Shown: positions 62,477-64,000 of the stretch, piece by piece
Position numbering within the stretch: position 1 is the stretch's first letter
Layout of the letters: each line of letters starts with the position of its first letter
Origin: Flavihumibacter solisilvae
GTDB lineage: Bacteria; Bacteroidota; Bacteroidia; Chitinophagales; Chitinophagaceae
DNA: 64,000 bases
NCBI RefSeq assembly: GCF_000814475.1
Contig: NZ_JSVC01000024.1
Coordinates: forward strand, 93,856-157,855
Reading direction: 5' to 3'
The notes under the pieces: generated by a model
Told to the model about the DNA's origin: nothing
Seen by the model: only the letters and a program-made list of their open reading frames with translations
The model's database searches: none
Translations under genes and position numbers: made by a program

Positions 62477-63817
62477 CTAACCATACAGCCTGTTCAGCAA
62501 TAAGCCAACCACGATAGACACGGTAGTTGTAACCAGCCCGGCGCGCATAAAGCTGTGGTTAAGTACATACTTGCCAATTTTCGTTGATCCCGTTCTGTCG
62601 ATGTTGATAGCGGCAACCAGTGTAGGATAACCGGGCAGGAAGAAATAACTGTTTGTTGCGGGGAACATGGCAATGAGAACAGGGACCGGAAGTCCCAGTG
62701 TCATGCCCAGCGGCATCATCGCCTTTGCGGTTGCACTCTGGCTGAACATCAGCGTTCCCATCAGGAAAACGGCAATGGCGAAAGTCCAAGGATAATTGGC
62801 TGTAAGTCCACCCATCGCCTGCTTTATCACTTCTTCATTATGCGCCATGAAAGTGCTGCTCATCCATACAACGCCGAATACGCTGATCACGGCCGAAGCC
62901 ATAGAGTTGAAGAGACTTGCTTTAACGATATCAGCTGCACTGGTTTTCGTGATCAGCATAATTAGTGCAGCTGCAGATAAGGTTACAATTTCGATAATGG
63001 TGACCATCTTTAACGTACCGTCGGCATTGACGCTGAAATTCGGAACACCCTCTGCCATATTGGGAACAAGATGAGGAAAAGATCCGCCGAGTACTACCAT
63101 TGCGATGGCGATTGCGAAGATGAGCACCGCAGTTTTTGCGCCCGGTTTTATTACCCGCTTTGTTTCCGCTGCCGCGGCAGTCATAGCTTTTTCGAATTCA
63201 GGGTCCTTCATCTTTTCCTGGAACACGGGATCATCTTTCAGTTCCTTTCCCATCTTATAAACGGAAAGGGCGCCTGCCAGCAACCCGATAATGCAGGCGG
63301 GAATACAAACTTTCATGATCATAAGCGAGGCACCGGGAACCATCAGCAATGCAGCCATGGCGGCAGTTGCAGCGCTCATTGGACTTCCGGTCATGGCAAA
63401 CTGCGATGCGATCACCGAAATACTCAGCGGCCGTTCCGGCCTGATCCTGGTATTTGTTGACACTTCAGATATTACAGGTAACAAAGAATAAACGATATGC
63501 GCGGTGCCGGCAAAAAGACATAAGGCATAAACCGTAAAAGGAGCAATAAAAATGATGCCTTTAGGTTGCTTGCGGATGATTTTTTCCGCGAGGTAAACAA
63601 GATAATCAAGTCCGCCTGCTGCCTGCAATGCCGCGGCCGTAGTTACAATGGAAATGATGATGAGCATCACATCGCCCGGCGGTGCGGTGGGCCGCATCCT
63701 GAAAACCTGCACGAAGATGAACATACCAAGGATCCCCATAAGTCCGAGCGCAATTCCTTTCAGTCTCGAACCTATGAGAATCATGATAACTAAAACCGCC
63801 AATTGCAACCAGATCAT
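62477..63817 (-). CDS. dcuB: Anaerobic C4-dicarboxylate transporter (DcuA/DcuB family)
   Basis: This 446-residue inner-membrane protein has about ten helices. The family block PPGDVMLIIISIVTTAAALQAAGGLDYLVYLAEKI and the following GTAHIVYSLLPVISEV...RPERPLSISVIASQFAMTGSPMSAATAAMAALL are clear. Dcu carriers exchange fumarate, aspartate or malate for succinate. DcuA and DcuB are not separable by eye, so the symbol is provisional. ATG 63817 is preferred to GTG 63820. Its promoter shares the twin sites of the aspartase operon. Confidence 0.9.
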   Translation of the reverse strand: MIWLQLAVLVIMILIGSRLKGIALGLMGILGMFIFVQVFRMRPTAPPGDVMLIIISIVTTAAALQAAGGLDYLVYLAEKIIRKQPKGIIFIAPFTVYALCLFAGTAHIVYSLLPVISEVSTNTRIRPERPLSISVIASQFAMTGSPMSAATAAMAALLMVPGASLMIMKVCIPACIIGLLAGALSVYKMGKELKDDPVFQEKMKDPEFEKAMTAAAAETKRVIKPGAKTAVLIFAIAIAMVVLGGSFPHLVPNMAEGVPNFSVNADGTLKMVTIIEIVTLSAAALIMLITKTSAADIVKASLFNSMASAVISVFGVVWMSSTFMAHNEEVIKQAMGGLTANYPWTFAIAVFLMGTLMFSQSATAKAMMPLGMTLGLPVPVLIAMFPATNSYFFLPGYPTLVAAINIDRTGSTKIGKYVLNHSFMRAGLVTTTVSIVVGLLLNRLYG

Positions 63818-63839
63818 CACTTAAGTTTAAATGCAGGAT

Positions 63840-63954
63840 CTAAAATTAACCTGCACGCTGAAACCTTTGCTGATGTAAACAGCTTAACTGTTATTTCCGG
63901 GTTCGTTTTACTGTAAACTGAAGTTTATATTCTGATTAAACGGTTAACTGTATT
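63840..63954 (-). promoter_or_regulatory. Twin-site promoter region of dcu
   Basis: Three copies of the near-palindrome lie upstream: TTAACTGTTAT (63884-63894), the perfect palindrome TTTACTGTAAA (63907-63917) and TTAACTGTATT (63944-63954). The first two centres are 23 bp apart, as before aspA. The proximal centre is 49 bp from the G of TAATTTTAG (63840-63848, minus strand). No TTTG -33 box is present. Confidence 0.55.
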
Positions 63955-64000
63955 GCCGGCAGGTAAGGACTGAATTAATGGAGTAATTGGCGGTTTTAGT

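Overview
The window reads as a chromosomal segment of a Bacteroidota bacterium, most likely Chitinophagaceae or a close relative. The reasons are a SusC/SusD pair, LytS/LytTR two-component genes, many lipoproteins with late lipoboxes, families typical of that group (DUF1254, DUF1622, a zinc-less Fpg), and promoters matching the Bacteroidota form TTTG-N17-23-TAnnTTTG. No phage, CRISPR array or intact insertion sequence was seen.

Layout. 1-5,100: end of an unknown gene, a Kelch lipoprotein, then a leftward run accA-dapA-histidine kinase-LytTR regulator. 5,066-5,241: tRNA-Asp with its own promoter and terminator. 5,318-15,754: lipoprotein beta-carbonic anhydrase, a three-gene RND efflux operon, ChrA, DUF998, FUSC and SnoaL-like genes. 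15,822-31,551: an AraC regulator with a degenerate ATPase domain, a FadR-type GntR regulator, and a nine-gene sialic acid utilisation operon (SusC, SusD, two GH33 sialidases, NanA, PKD/LamG lipoprotein, NanM, NanT-like MFS, sialate O-acetylesterase). 31,832-36,528: beta-barrel plus DUF1254 pair, cupin, and a PolX/PHP protein with a degraded polymerase site. 36,550-41,030: a six-gene run ending in a formylglycine-generating enzyme and a cytosolic sulfatase. 41,685-48,093: a fused sucrose-phosphate synthase/phosphatase, a divergent beta-propeller glycosidase, a GAF protein and an 81-residue protein. 49,259-55,609: outer-membrane protein, then exported aspartase, type II asparaginase and two porins. 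55,665-60,750: Fpg, two gene remnants, a GNAT-ankyrin fusion, an ankyrin protein and a repeat-rich gap. 60,750-63,817: PPK2, LOG-family protein and a Dcu C4-dicarboxylate transporter, all leftward.

Two themes stand out. First, the sialic acid locus appears to be run by the adjacent FadR-type regulator: a perfect 17-bp inverted repeat overlaps the end of a textbook promoter in front of susC, and a related GT-N3-AC repeat lies in the regulator's own promoter. Second, the exported aspartase/asparaginase/porin operon and the Dcu transporter share an 11-bp near-palindrome, TTWAC-T-GTWAA. It is present twice at 23-bp spacing in both promoters, with the proximal copy 49-50 bp from the same TTTAG promoter end. 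A single copy in the same geometry precedes the 81-residue/GAF genes. This suggests an undescribed regulon in which asparagine is turned into fumarate outside the cytoplasm and then imported, possibly for fumarate respiration.

All calls come from reading the sequence and remembered family motifs; no database search was run.
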